64,000 nucleotides of DNA from Alphaproteobacteria bacterium (GCA_030041385.1 JASHNY010000171.1:1-64000); one strand, 5' to 3'. Counted from the first letter of the stretch, positions 43,562 through 52,964 are shown. The notes: generated by a model not told the origin, from the sequence alone. Numbers and translations are program-made.

Positions 43562-46006
43562 CTAGTCGGCCGGCAGTCCCTGTTGCGACGACCCCGGCTG
43601 CGCCGCGACGGTCGAACGGAACACCGACAACTCGCTGCGGATTCGCTCGATCACCGCGGCCCAGTCGCCCGGCCGGGGCTGCCGGAAGAGGCGCATCGTC
43701 GGATACCAGGGGCTGTCATCCCGCTCGGTCATCCAGCGGAAATCCGCGGCGTAGCTCAGCATCAGCCAGACCGGCCGGGCGAGCGCCCCGGCCAAATGGG
43801 CGCTGGCGGTATCGACCGAGACCACCAGGTCGAGCGCGTCGATCAGCGCCGCGGTGTCGCGGAAATCCCGCAGCTCGGGGCCGCAAAACCGGAGATTGGG
43901 AAACATCGCCAAAGCCGGCATGTCAGCCGGGCGCAATTGCCGCTGCAGCGCGTAGAACGGCAGCCCAAGCTCAAGGATCGGCTGCAATTGGTCGAGCGCG
44001 ATCGAGCGGTTGTAGTCGTCCTTGTGGGTGGCATTGCCTGACCAGGCGAGGCCGATGCGCGGACGCGGCGAGTCGGCGAGCCGTTGCCGCCAAAGCCTGC
44101 GCGGTTCGGCCGGCGCGGCGAGGTAGGGCACGGCGGCGGGGATCGTTTCCAGCGTCGTCCGGAACGCGTATGGCAGGCTCATCAGCCCGCAATGCAGGTC
44201 GAAATCCGGCACCGTTTCCGGGCGATGGACGATCCGCGGCGAGCCTTCGAGGCTGCCGAGCAGCCCGGCCAGCAGCGGCGGCACGCCGAGCACGATGCTG
44301 GCCCCGCGCGCCGCCACCAGCGGGACATAGCGGCAGAACTGGATGGTGTCGCCATAGCCCTGCTCGGCGTGAAGGACGATGGTTCGGCCGGCGATGTCTT
44401 CGTCTCCGAGCCAGGCGCGGCGTCCGATGAACGCCTCGATCCGCCTCGCCGCATCGCCCATGGTCCAGCGCGCCTCGTATTCGGCCCAGCCGCGCGCATA
44501 ATCGCCGGTCAATAGCAATGCCACCGCACGGTTGAACCTCGGTTCGGAGGCCGCTGGCCGCAACGCGATCGCGCGGTCGAAGCAGTCGATCGCGTCGTCG
44601 GGCCGGCCGAGGCTCAACAGCGCATTGCCGCGCCCGTTGAACGCCGCCGGCGATTGCGGATCGAGCGCCACCGCCCGGTCGGCGGCCGCCAGCGCCTCTT
44701 CGCCGCGGCCGAGGCTGCGCAAGGTGCCGCAGCAATTGATGTGCGGGTCGGCCCATTCCGGCCGCAGCTGCGACGCCCGGCCGTAGCTGGCGAGCGCATC
44801 GAATGGCTCGTGCATGCCGTCGAGCGCCTTGCCGCGATTGTTCCAGGCCTCGGCAAATTCGGGGCGCAGCGCCAGCGCCGCATCGTAAGCCGCCACCGCC
44901 TCTTGCCAGCGCTCGAGCAGCCGGAACGTGTCGCCGCGAAGAAAATGAACCTCGGCCTTCGACCGGCTCTCCCGCAGCATTTCGAGCACGTCGGCGCGCA
45001 GGGCTTTGGCCTCCGCCGAATCCGGCACGACGGCCAGCGCGAGATCGAAGCAATCGAGCGCTTCGGCCTGGCGGGCGAGGCGGGACAGCACCAGCCCCTT
45101 GCCGATCAGGGCCGAAGCCAGATCGGGCGCCGCAGCCAAAGCCCGGTCGTAGCTCTCGATCGCGTCTTCCAGCCGGCCCAAATCCGCCAGCGCCAGCGCC
45201 CGGTTGTGCAATGCGTCGGCCAGGGTCGGCGCGATGTCGAGGGCGCGGTCGTAGCAGTAGACCGCCTCCTCGTTGCGCCCGGTCGCGCGCAATACATCGC
45301 CGCTGTTCAGATGAGCCTCGGCGTAACCGGGGCGGAGCACCAGCGCCCGTGCAAGGCTTGCCAGGGCGGCGGCGGTACGGCCGAGCGCCGCCAGCGCCAC
45401 GCCACGCCCGTTATGCGCTTCCGCGGAGTTCGGCGCGAGCGCAAGCGCCCGGTCATAACACGCGAGGGCATCCCCGGGCCGGTCGAGCCGCCGCAGCGCG
45501 TCGCCGCGGGCAGCCTCGATCTCGGCATCGGCGGGCCGGCCCAGCAGGGCGCGGTCATGGCTCGCCAGCGCCTCCTCGTGCCGGCCGAGCGCAGCAAGAA
45601 CCAGGCCGCGGCGATGCCAGGCCTGCGCCTCGGCCGGAGCCAGCGCAACCGCGCGGTCGTAATCCGCCACCGCCTCATCGAGCCGCCCGAGAGGCGGCAA
45701 CAGGGCGGCACGGTCGAGCAGAACCGGCACGGCGTCCGGCGCGATCGCCAGCGCCTGCGACAGGCGGGCGACGGCCTCGTCAAGCCTGCCGCCCCTTGCG
45801 GCCAGGATGCCGAACAGGTGCCACAGCGAGGCGCTGGCCGGGGCCGTGTCGAGGGTCTCGCGACACAGCGCCTCGGCGGCATCGAGCCGGCCGTTGCGCA
45901 GGCTGTAGAGGCAGCGGCGGAAGGTCGCCGATTGCGCAACCACGTCCGCCGGCACGGCAACGCGGGAAAACCCCGCGTCCCGCGCCAAAGCACGATCGCC
46001 GGTCAC
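43562..46006 (-). CDS. TPR-repeat protein with a C-terminal glycosyltransferase-9-like domain
   Basis: This 814-residue protein has about 15 TPR repeats in its first 530 residues (for example SLWHLFGILAARGGRLDEAV, LALAPNSAEAHNGRGVALAA). A C-terminal domain resembles ADP-heptose:LPS heptosyltransferases (HAEQGYGDTIQFCRYVPLVA, PRIGLAWSGNATHKDDYNRS, VVSVDTASAHLAGAL). The start is a GTG overlapping the SecA-like stop; a frame running to 46987 is that gene's shadow. The fold is that of enzymes that transfer sugars, and TPR-fused versions are proposed protein glycosyltransferases. Its place at the end of the adhesin operon suggests it may glycosylate the giant Asn/Ser/Thr-rich protein. Confidence 0.82.
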   Translation of the reverse strand: MTGDRALARDAGFSRVAVPADVVAQSATFRRCLYSLRNGRLDAAEALCRETLDTAPASASLWHLFGILAARGGRLDEAVARLSQALAIAPDAVPVLLDRAALLPPLGRLDEAVADYDRAVALAPAEAQAWHRRGLVLAALGRHEEALASHDRALLGRPADAEIEAARGDALRRLDRPGDALACYDRALALAPNSAEAHNGRGVALAALGRTAAALASLARALVLRPGYAEAHLNSGDVLRATGRNEEAVYCYDRALDIAPTLADALHNRALALADLGRLEDAIESYDRALAAAPDLASALIGKGLVLSRLARQAEALDCFDLALAVVPDSAEAKALRADVLEMLRESRSKAEVHFLRGDTFRLLERWQEAVAAYDAALALRPEFAEAWNNRGKALDGMHEPFDALASYGRASQLRPEWADPHINCCGTLRSLGRGEEALAAADRAVALDPQSPAAFNGRGNALLSLGRPDDAIDCFDRAIALRPAASEPRFNRAVALLLTGDYARGWAEYEARWTMGDAARRIEAFIGRRAWLGDEDIAGRTIVLHAEQGYGDTIQFCRYVPLVAARGASIVLGVPPLLAGLLGSLEGSPRIVHRPETVPDFDLHCGLMSLPYAFRTTLETIPAAVPYLAAPAEPRRLWRQRLADSPRPRIGLAWSGNATHKDDYNRSIALDQLQPILELGLPFYALQRQLRPADMPALAMFPNLRFCGPELRDFRDTAALIDALDLVVSVDTASAHLAGALARPVWLMLSYAADFRWMTERDDSPWYPTMRLFRQPRPGDWAAVIERIRSELSVFRSTVAAQPGSSQQGLPAD

Positions 46007-48015
46007 TCGCTGCGCCCGGAAAAGGCGAGCATGCGTTCCAGCCGCCGATCCTGCTTCAGGTTCTGCACCCGCTGAGCGGCGCTGCGCCGCTCGGCGGCGT
46101 ACTGGGCGATGCGACGCAGGGCCGAAGCGGCGAGCGGCGGCGGCCTGCCGCCGGCGGCGAGCCGCCGCGCCCAGCGCGTAGCGGCGGGGGCGTAGACGGT
46201 GTAAATCTCGTCTTCGAGGGAGACCACGGCCTCGCAGCTGCCGCGGTCGCCCTGGCGCGCGCATCGGCCGAAAAGCTGCCGGTCGATGCGGCGCGATTCG
46301 TGGTACTCGGTCAGAATCACGTGCAATCCGCCGCGCTCGGCGACGCCCGGCCCGAGCCGGATGTCGGTGCCGCGGCCGGCTATGTTGGTCGCCACGGTGA
46401 CCCGCGCGGGCTGCCCGGCAAGGGCGACGATGTCGGCCTCGGAACTGTCCTGTTTGGCGTTGAGCAAGGTGTGCTCGATGCCGCGCCCGGCAAGAAGGGC
46501 GCTGATCTCTTCCGAGGCCCCGACCGACCGCGTGCCGATCAGCACTGGGCGACCGCGGCCGATGGCCAGCCGCTCGACGATTTCGGCGACCGCATCCCAC
46601 TTCCCCGCCCGGGTCGCGCATACAAGCGACGGGCCATATTCGCGCCGCGACGGCCGGTGCAGCGGTATCCGCACGACGCCGAGCCCGTAGACGGATTTGA
46701 TTTCGCGCGCCACCTCGCTCGCGGTGCCCGACATGCCGGCCAGCCGCATGTAGCGGCGGAACAGGCGCTGGTAGGTCAGGCGGGCCAGGGTTTCGCGCTG
46801 CTGGGTCGGCTCGCAGCCCTCCTTGATCTCGATCAGCTGGTGAAGCCCGCGTTCCCACGACCGGTCGGGCATGACCCGGCCGGTCGACTCGTCGACGATC
46901 TGCACCTTGCCGTCGGTGACGACATAGTGGTGATCGCGGTGAAACAGGGTCAGCGCCGTGATCGCCTGCGTCACCATATCTTCGCACGCGCGCACCGAGC
47001 TCCAGGTTCCGGCCATCCCCGCCGCAAAGGCGGCCAGCTCGGCGCGGCCGGCCCCGGTCAGGGTCGCCGTGCGATCGACGAGGTCGATCGTATAGTCGGT
47101 GTCGGGATCGAGCCGCCGCGCGAAATCGAGAGCCAGCCCGCCGACCTCCTGCTCCTCCGCCGGGCCGACATTGGACGACAGGATCAGCGGGGTGCGCGCC
47201 TCGTCGATGAAGACGCTGTCGGCCTCATCGACGATGGCATAATAGAGCCCGCGCAATACCAGCTCCTCGTCGCGCAACGCATTGCCGCGCAGCTTTTCGA
47301 GCGCCAGGTGCAGCCGGCTGCTGCGCCGCGCGAGCACCGCCCGGTCGCGCAGGTAATCGAAGGCCAGCTCCTTGTTGCTGCAGTGCGTTATCGACTGGGC
47401 ATAGGCCTGGCGGCGGGCCGGCTTGGGCATGCCCTGGACCACCAGGCCGACGCTGAGGCCGAGGAATTTGTAGAGCGGGCCCATTTCCTCGGCATCGCGC
47501 TGCGCCAGGTAGTCGTTGACCGTGATGACATGCACCGGATAACCGGCGAGCGCCACCGTACCGGCCGGCAAGGTCGCGGCGATGGTCTTGCCCTCGCCGG
47601 TCTCCATTTCGACCAGTTTGCCTTGCAATAGCGCCCATCCGCCCATCAGCTGGGTGTCGTAGTGCCGCTGGCCGATCGTGCGTGTCGCCGCCTCGCGGAT
47701 CAGCGCAAAACACTCGCCGACGAGGTCGGAGGCGAAGCCCCGCTGCCGCAGCCGAGCCCGCATCCGCTGCGCCTGCGCCTTCAGTTCGGCATCGCCGGCC
47801 CGGCGCAGGGCTTCCTCGTGCCGCCCGGCCTGATCGACGATCCGGCGCAGCCGGCGGGCGGGGTTCTGCACCAGATCGTGCAGCGGCGCGGTTACGGCGT
47901 TTTGCAGATATTCAGCGATGCGGTCCGGAACCGAGTGTTCGCGCTCCGAGCGCTCGGCATAGGGGCGCCCGGCCGCCAATTCATCGGCCGCGGTCAGGAT
48001 CAAGGCCCTAGACAT
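46003..48015 (-). CDS. Accessory SecA-like ATPase, short form
   Basis: This 670-residue motor has the SecA motifs: Walker A METGEGKT (137-144), VDEADSVFIDEARTPLIL, a preprotein-binding-like domain (TDYTIDLVDRTATL to HYVVTDGKVQIVDESTGRVM), RLAGMSGTA, and NIAGRGTDIRLGPG. The arginine-finger region reads FGRCARQGDRGS. It is about 230 residues shorter than housekeeping SecA: the helical wing is reduced and there is no Cys-rich zinc tail for SecB. The ATG at 48015 overlaps the upstream gene by eight bases. It is inferred to be a dedicated translocation motor for the giant protein of this operon, distinct from general secretion. Confidence 0.85.
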   Translation of the reverse strand: MSRALILTAADELAAGRPYAERSEREHSVPDRIAEYLQNAVTAPLHDLVQNPARRLRRIVDQAGRHEEALRRAGDAELKAQAQRMRARLRQRGFASDLVGECFALIREAATRTIGQRHYDTQLMGGWALLQGKLVEMETGEGKTIAATLPAGTVALAGYPVHVITVNDYLAQRDAEEMGPLYKFLGLSVGLVVQGMPKPARRQAYAQSITHCSNKELAFDYLRDRAVLARRSSRLHLALEKLRGNALRDEELVLRGLYYAIVDEADSVFIDEARTPLILSSNVGPAEEQEVGGLALDFARRLDPDTDYTIDLVDRTATLTGAGRAELAAFAAGMAGTWSSVRACEDMVTQAITALTLFHRDHHYVVTDGKVQIVDESTGRVMPDRSWERGLHQLIEIKEGCEPTQQRETLARLTYQRLFRRYMRLAGMSGTASEVAREIKSVYGLGVVRIPLHRPSRREYGPSLVCATRAGKWDAVAEIVERLAIGRGRPVLIGTRSVGASEEISALLAGRGIEHTLLNAKQDSSEADIVALAGQPARVTVATNIAGRGTDIRLGPGVAERGGLHVILTEYHESRRIDRQLFGRCARQGDRGSCEAVVSLEDEIYTVYAPAATRWARRLAAGGRPPPLAASALRRIAQYAAERRSAAQRVQNLKQDRRLERMLAFSGRSE

Positions 48016-50173
48016 TGAACGTCGACAGGAAGAGCAGCCGCAGGCTGCGGTACCACTGCTGCAACAGCGGCTCCGGCCGATACTCGAAGCGCACGAAAAC
48101 CCGCTCGCCGAAACGGTCGGCGGCAGCGCCCGGCAGCGCCACGTCGAACTGGAACATCGGCTGCAGCGCCTTGGGGTCTTTGGGGTCGCGCGGATCGGTG
48201 GCGATCTCGCCGCCGCCTTCGGCCGACAGCGCCGGGCTCGGCAGGTGCTCTTCGCCGGCCGGCACTTCGCGCACGATCCTGCCGGTCAGCATCGTATCCG
48301 GCCGATCGACCGGGCGCACGAGAACCCGCTCTACGCCGAGCCGCACCCTCTCGACGTCGGCCTGCGGCACGACCACGCGGGCGATCGCGGGCACATGCTT
48401 GCCGATGACATATCCCAGCAGGTCGCCCTTGTGATAGTAGCGGCCGCCCAGATCGGCGGCCTGCGGCACCACGAACCTGCCGTCGGTTTGGGCGCGCACG
48501 ACCAGCTCGGCGGCACGCTGGCGCGCCACGGCCTCGGCTGCGTCGGCCGCGGAAAACTGGGCATGCACGGCGGCGGCGTCGGCTAGGTCGCTGACCAGTT
48601 CGGCCGCGTATTGCGCCTGCAATTCGGCGAGCTTGGCCGCGCTTTGCTGCACCTCCGAAGCGAGGGCCGCGCTCGAACACACCAGGAGAATCTGCCCCTT
48701 CTTCACCTCGGCCCCGGGGCGCGCGACGATCCGGTCGAGAAACCCGTCGGCACCGGCCCGCACCATCGCCGTTTCGGGGAGCCACATCACCCCTTCCGCC
48801 TGCGAGTGGTCGGGCATCGGCACGCCGGCGAGAAACCCGAGGATCGCCAGCACCGCGATCGCGGTGGCAGCGACGGCGCGCGCCCGGCCGCGCCGCAATT
48901 GCGGATCGGAGGCAAGGTGACGCAAGCCCCTGACGATCGGCACCACCGCCATCGCCGCCACGGCCCACAAAGCGAGCAACACGCCGATGATGAAAAAGCG
49001 CTGCGCGATGAACAGCGCGATCACCACCATCATCAGCACGCGGTAGAGCGAAGAGAGCAGGCCGTAGATCAGAAACCACGCCTTCTCCCCCGCCGAGGCG
49101 TCGGGCGCTTCGGCATCGCGTGCGCCGAGCAGGTAGCGCTGGAGCAGATAGCCCCAGTAATGCAGCGAGCGCGCCGCCAGGTTCGGCATCTCGATCAGGT
49201 CGGCAAGAATGTAATAACCGTCGTAGCGCAGCAGCGGGTTGCCGTTGAAGATCAGGGTCGAGACGCTGGCGATCAGCATCACGTTGAACAAGAGGGCGCG
49301 GACCAGGCCCGGCTCGATCAGCAGCCAGGCATAGAAGGAGAGCGACGCGATAAACAATTCGGTGCCGATCCCGGCCGCGCCGACGAGCGCGCGCCGATAT
49401 TTCGATGTGAAGGTGGTCGCCGCGGACGCCTCGACATAGGGGATCGGCAGCAAGACCAGCAGCATCAGGCCGAGATCATGGACCTCGCCGCCACGCGACT
49501 TTGTTGCGGTGGCGTGACCGAGCTCGTGAAACGCCTTCAGCACCGGGAAGGCGCAATAAAGCAGCGCAAGATTGTCGACCGCAAGAACCCGGTCGGTGAA
49601 GTCGTTGGTCAGCTCCGGCCAATGCGAAAAGGCAAGCAGCAGGGCCGGCAGCACCACCGCAAGCCAAACCGCCGCGCCCCAGCGGCTCCAGATCAGGCTG
49701 ATCGGGCCGCGGATGCGGTTGAGAAAAGTTTCGGGGTCCCACAGCGAGATCCGCACCGCCATCGGATTGCCGTAGGAACGGCGCTGGCGCGCGCTCTCCT
49801 CGCGCTCGCCGCGCTCGAACAGTTCCGCCACATCGGGCGTCACGTCGCTCTGCAATAGGTCGGTTGCGTGGAGCTGCCCAAGCAGCTGGATCACCTCGTC
49901 CTGCGTCGGCGCCTGCTCGTTGAGGCGCCGGCTGGCGATCCGCCACAGTTCGGCGACGGTGCGCTTGCCGTCCATCAGCGCGATGATCAGGCGCGTCGGT
50001 GGGGTGAAGCGGTGCACCCGCCCCGAGGCGGGATCCCGCAGCAGATACCAGACCTGTCCGCGGTAGCGGATCCGGTGCATGGCGGCATGCGAGCGCAGCT
50101 TCGGCTTGAGCGCGGCGACGCGGTACCACAGGCTGCTGAACAGCGGCGGCAGTGCGCCGCCCTCAGCCGCCAT
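48008..50173 (-). CDS. PqqD-like / site-2-protease (M50) / HlyD fusion membrane protein
   Basis: This 721-residue protein combines three modules. Residues about 30-115 look like a PqqD-type winged helix (QVWYLLRDPASGRVHRFTPP). A membrane M50 domain carries HELGH (216-220) and NPLLRYDGYY (312-321), the two zinc-ligand motifs of site-2 proteases. A HlyD-like adaptor lies beyond about residue 440 (AEGVMWLPETAMVRAGADGF, PGAEVKKGQILL). It starts in a TGATG overlap with the upstream gene. The M50 motifs are intact, so proteolysis is possible, perhaps trimming or releasing the exported protein; a membrane-conduit role is equally plausible. Confidence 0.85.
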   Translation of the reverse strand: MAAEGGALPPLFSSLWYRVAALKPKLRSHAAMHRIRYRGQVWYLLRDPASGRVHRFTPPTRLIIALMDGKRTVAELWRIASRRLNEQAPTQDEVIQLLGQLHATDLLQSDVTPDVAELFERGEREESARQRRSYGNPMAVRISLWDPETFLNRIRGPISLIWSRWGAAVWLAVVLPALLLAFSHWPELTNDFTDRVLAVDNLALLYCAFPVLKAFHELGHATATKSRGGEVHDLGLMLLVLLPIPYVEASAATTFTSKYRRALVGAAGIGTELFIASLSFYAWLLIEPGLVRALLFNVMLIASVSTLIFNGNPLLRYDGYYILADLIEMPNLAARSLHYWGYLLQRYLLGARDAEAPDASAGEKAWFLIYGLLSSLYRVLMMVVIALFIAQRFFIIGVLLALWAVAAMAVVPIVRGLRHLASDPQLRRGRARAVAATAIAVLAILGFLAGVPMPDHSQAEGVMWLPETAMVRAGADGFLDRIVARPGAEVKKGQILLVCSSAALASEVQQSAAKLAELQAQYAAELVSDLADAAAVHAQFSAADAAEAVARQRAAELVVRAQTDGRFVVPQAADLGGRYYHKGDLLGYVIGKHVPAIARVVVPQADVERVRLGVERVLVRPVDRPDTMLTGRIVREVPAGEEHLPSPALSAEGGGEIATDPRDPKDPKALQPMFQFDVALPGAAADRFGERVFVRFEYRPEPLLQQWYRSLRLLFLSTFNV

Positions 50174-52035
50174 CAGGGCAGTTCCTTCCAGGCCCAGAGG
50201 CGGACCCAATCAACCAGGTTATGGGTCCAGATCCACAGCAGATGGCGCTTGCCGACGACGATTTTGCCGATGCCGTCCATGCCCGGCCGCAAATACGGCG
50301 AGGGGTCCGCAAGGCGCGCCTCGACCCGGAAGAAGTTGCGGCCGTCGCGCGCCGTCGATACCGGGGTGATGCGCGAGACCGTGAAGGCGAGGTGCTTGTA
50401 GGGCAGCCCCGAGAGCACCAGGTCGCCATGCTGGCCGACCTTCATCTGGGCAACGTCGCGCTCATCGACCTCGAGAATGACGCGGTAGGAATCGAGCGGC
50501 GCGATCTGGAACAGCACCTTGCCCTGCTCGACCGGCGCGCCGAGCAGCTGGCTGAGGTCGCCGGAAATGACGACGCCGTCAAACGGCGCGCGGATCGTCG
50601 CGCGGGCCAGCCGGTCATCGACCAGGGCGAGCTGCGCCGCCGTCTGGTCGATCTGCGCTGCGATCACGACCAGCTGGGCGCGCTCCTGCTTGGCCAGCGC
50701 CTCGCGGTATTTGGCGAGGAGGTCGTCGCGCTCGGAGGCGAGCCGCGCCTGTTCGAGCTTCAGGCTGCGGTCGTCGAGCACCGCCAATACCTGCCCGGCA
50801 TGCACGGTGCTGCCGGCGCGAACCCGGCTTTGGGCGATATGCCCGTCGAACGGCGCCACGGCCGAGCGCTGCACCGCGCCTTCGATGACGGTCTTGGCCG
50901 AAACGCGATAGGTGCCCGTGGCAATGCTGAGGAACAGCAGGATGGCGAAGGCGACCAGCGCGATCAGCTTGACGCCCGGGTGGCGCGGCCCGAACAGCGC
51001 CTGAAGCCCCTCATATGCGGCCGCACCGGCATGCCTCCAGGCGCTGCGGTCGTTGTCGCGCTTGAGCGCGAGGATCGGACCGATCAGTTCGCCGACGGTT
51101 GTGCACAGCTCGACCGCGGCGGCGTCGAACGGCGCACCGGCGCCGCGCTCCAGGGTGATGACGCCGATGGTCTGGCCGTCCTGCCGCAACGGCACGGAAC
51201 AGACCGCCGCGTCGCCGAATTCGCGGGCAAGGGCCGCGTGAGCCACGACCCCGACCGGATCGTCGTCGTGCTCCGGCCAGACCAGCGCCACGTCGAGGTC
51301 GAGGGCCTCGTCCATCGCGTCGCCGATCAGCCGAACCAGGTTCATCTTTGCGTCGAAGCTGGCGGTATGCGAAATCGCCCGCACCTCGACGCTGCCCGAG
51401 GCTTCGGTTCCGATGCTGACTCGATCGCACTGAAGGCAGGCTGCCAGCTCGTTGGCGACCGCCAGCGCAGCCTCGGTGAAGTGCCGTTCCTGGAGCGCCG
51501 TCGCCACCAGGTCCATGACCCGACCGAGCTGCGACAGACGTTGGTCGCGCTCCTGCACCGCGTTCTGCCGGAAGCGGTCGACCAGCCAGGCGCTCGCCCA
51601 ATGGAGAAGGCGCAGCGCGCGCTGCAACATCGCCTCCGGCCCCGGCGCGACATCGAGCACGACCGCCCCGTGGAGGATTCCGGCGACCTCGATCGGGTAG
51701 CCGATATGGGCGGGCAGGTCGCGGTTCGGCGCGGCCATGCCTTCCGCGGCCACCACCACACCGCGCCGCTCCTTCAGCGTGCGCTCCGCCGCCGCCGCCA
51801 GGTACTGCATGTTGCGCGACGGATCGGGCCACACCGCCGCTGGCGTGAAGGCACCGTCTCCATCGGGCCCGAGCAATAGCAGCGCGCAGTTGACCCCACC
51901 GATCTGGGCACAAAGAATCGCCAGCCAGCTTTCGCAGAATTCGGCCCGGTTCTTGGCCGCGGAAAAGCGCGCCCACGCGACCGATTCGGCCCGCGCAGGG
52001 TCTTCGGCCAGCGCATATATCGGCGCAGTCGCCAT
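50173..52035 (-). CDS. GAF-domain protein fused to a HlyD-type adaptor
   Basis: This 620-residue protein has a cytoplasmic part with a GAF domain (about 165-325; CSVPLRQDGQTIGVITLERG), possibly preceded by a second. One membrane helix follows (about 356-373, VKLIALVAFAILLFLSIATG), then a HlyD adaptor with lipoyl halves (VAPFDGHIAQSRVRAGSTVH; ATIRAPFDGVVISGDLSQLL) and a helical hairpin. The ATG at 52035 is chosen; GTG at 52038 is adjacent. A GAF on the cytoplasmic side of an export adaptor suggests that a small ligand or redox state gates secretion. Its stop overlaps the next start. Confidence 0.85.
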   Translation of the reverse strand: MATAPIYALAEDPARAESVAWARFSAAKNRAEFCESWLAILCAQIGGVNCALLLLGPDGDGAFTPAAVWPDPSRNMQYLAAAAERTLKERRGVVVAAEGMAAPNRDLPAHIGYPIEVAGILHGAVVLDVAPGPEAMLQRALRLLHWASAWLVDRFRQNAVQERDQRLSQLGRVMDLVATALQERHFTEAALAVANELAACLQCDRVSIGTEASGSVEVRAISHTASFDAKMNLVRLIGDAMDEALDLDVALVWPEHDDDPVGVVAHAALAREFGDAAVCSVPLRQDGQTIGVITLERGAGAPFDAAAVELCTTVGELIGPILALKRDNDRSAWRHAGAAAYEGLQALFGPRHPGVKLIALVAFAILLFLSIATGTYRVSAKTVIEGAVQRSAVAPFDGHIAQSRVRAGSTVHAGQVLAVLDDRSLKLEQARLASERDDLLAKYREALAKQERAQLVVIAAQIDQTAAQLALVDDRLARATIRAPFDGVVISGDLSQLLGAPVEQGKVLFQIAPLDSYRVILEVDERDVAQMKVGQHGDLVLSGLPYKHLAFTVSRITPVSTARDGRNFFRVEARLADPSPYLRPGMDGIGKIVVGKRHLLWIWTHNLVDWVRLWAWKELP

Positions 52036-52071
52036 CACGTGCTCTCGGCGAGTTCGCCGCGGCGCGCGCGG

Positions 52072-52905
52072 CTAGGCCCGGCCGGCAGCCGCTCCTTCCG
52101 TCGCCGCCTCGGCCCGCTCCCGGCCGTTCCGGCGGGAACGCGGTGCCGCGGTGGCCTCGCGTTCGGGCTCGGCCCTCCCGTCGCCGCCGATGCCGAGCCG
52201 GTCCTTCAGGCCCTCGAAGTTGCGCATCGACTGGAGGTGCAGGTAGAGCAGTTCGAGCTCGTCGGTCCGGGCCAGATCAGCCAGCGTGTCGCCCGGCAAA
52301 CCCTTGAGCTTGGCCCGGTTCACCGCCATGAAGCCGATCAGGCTGAGCTTCGACCCGGTCGGCAGCGCCACCTGTGCCTGCATCGGCTCAAGCAGGTCGA
52401 GATCGCGCACCTTGGCGCAGAACGCCTGGGTCCGCTGGAACTGCGCCTGATATTCCTGCAGGAATTTCAGCACATTGCCGACATAGGGCGAGGGCTCGCC
52501 GTTGCCTGCAAACAGGCGCTGCCCGCGCCCCTCGCGGTTGAACCCCGGAAATGCCTCGTCGACGCACAGCATGAACTGCTTGCCGTCCGGGCTTTTCGAA
52601 AAGACGAACGGATAGCGCCGGATGAAGGCAGGAATATAGCGCGCGTCCCAGGCATGATCCCGGGTGAGAAAAAGGTTCTCGGTATCGCGCATGCCCAGCA
52701 CCGCCGCCGGCATCACCTCGCCGTCCGCGCCGGCAAAGACGATCGGATATTCCCCGGCGGCGTGGGCAAACTCGACCGCCGTAAGCGGCACGGAATTGAC
52801 CTTGTCGCTGAAGGAATAATTGGCGCTGGGCTCGATCGCGCAATCCTCGTGCCGGCCTCGCGATACCGGGATTGCCGTCTGGTAGATCAGTAATTGCGTC
52901 GCCAT
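52072..52905 (-). CDS. SapC-family protein
   Basis: This 277-residue protein matches the SapC family: an N-terminal core (VNSVPLTAVEFAHAAGEYPI, ENLFLTRDHAWDARYIPAFI, RRYPFVFSKSPDG) and FNREGRGQRLF. It ends in a long basic/Ala-rich low-complexity tail (from about 235). The family is named after an S-layer-linked Campylobacter protein, but its biochemical role is unknown; there is no signal peptide or membrane helix. It lies 69 bases after the giant gene, beyond a hairpin, and 36 bases before the GAF-HlyD gene. A cytoplasmic chaperone or assembly factor for the surface protein is a fair guess. Confidence 0.82.
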   Translation of the reverse strand: MATQLLIYQTAIPVSRGRHEDCAIEPSANYSFSDKVNSVPLTAVEFAHAAGEYPIVFAGADGEVMPAAVLGMRDTENLFLTRDHAWDARYIPAFIRRYPFVFSKSPDGKQFMLCVDEAFPGFNREGRGQRLFAGNGEPSPYVGNVLKFLQEYQAQFQRTQAFCAKVRDLDLLEPMQAQVALPTGSKLSLIGFMAVNRAKLKGLPGDTLADLARTDELELLYLHLQSMRNFEGLKDRLGIGGDGRAEPEREATAAPRSRRNGRERAEAATEGAAAGRA

Positions 52906-52932
52906 CGAAAGAAGCCTCCGGTCTCACCGAAA

Positions 52933-52964
52933 GGGGGCGGCCCCGTATATGCCGAACCGCCCCC
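52933..52964 (-). terminator. Hairpin between the giant surface-protein gene and sapC
   Basis: GGGGGCGG (52933-52940) and CCGCCCCC (52957-52964) form a perfect 8-base inverted repeat with a 16-base loop. On the transcript it is followed by only TTT. It may act as a partial terminator, letting the surface protein be made in excess of its export machinery. Confidence 0.5.

Noticed and set aside
46007..46987. An N-terminal extension of the TPR-glycosyltransferase frame
   Set aside because: It lies fully inside the SecA-like gene in another frame and is Arg/Pro-rich. The GTG overlapping the SecA-like stop is the natural start.
47990..48002. TTGATCCTGACC-like sequence (minus strand) near the SecA-like start
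   Set aside because: Only the left half-site fits, and it lies within coding sequence.
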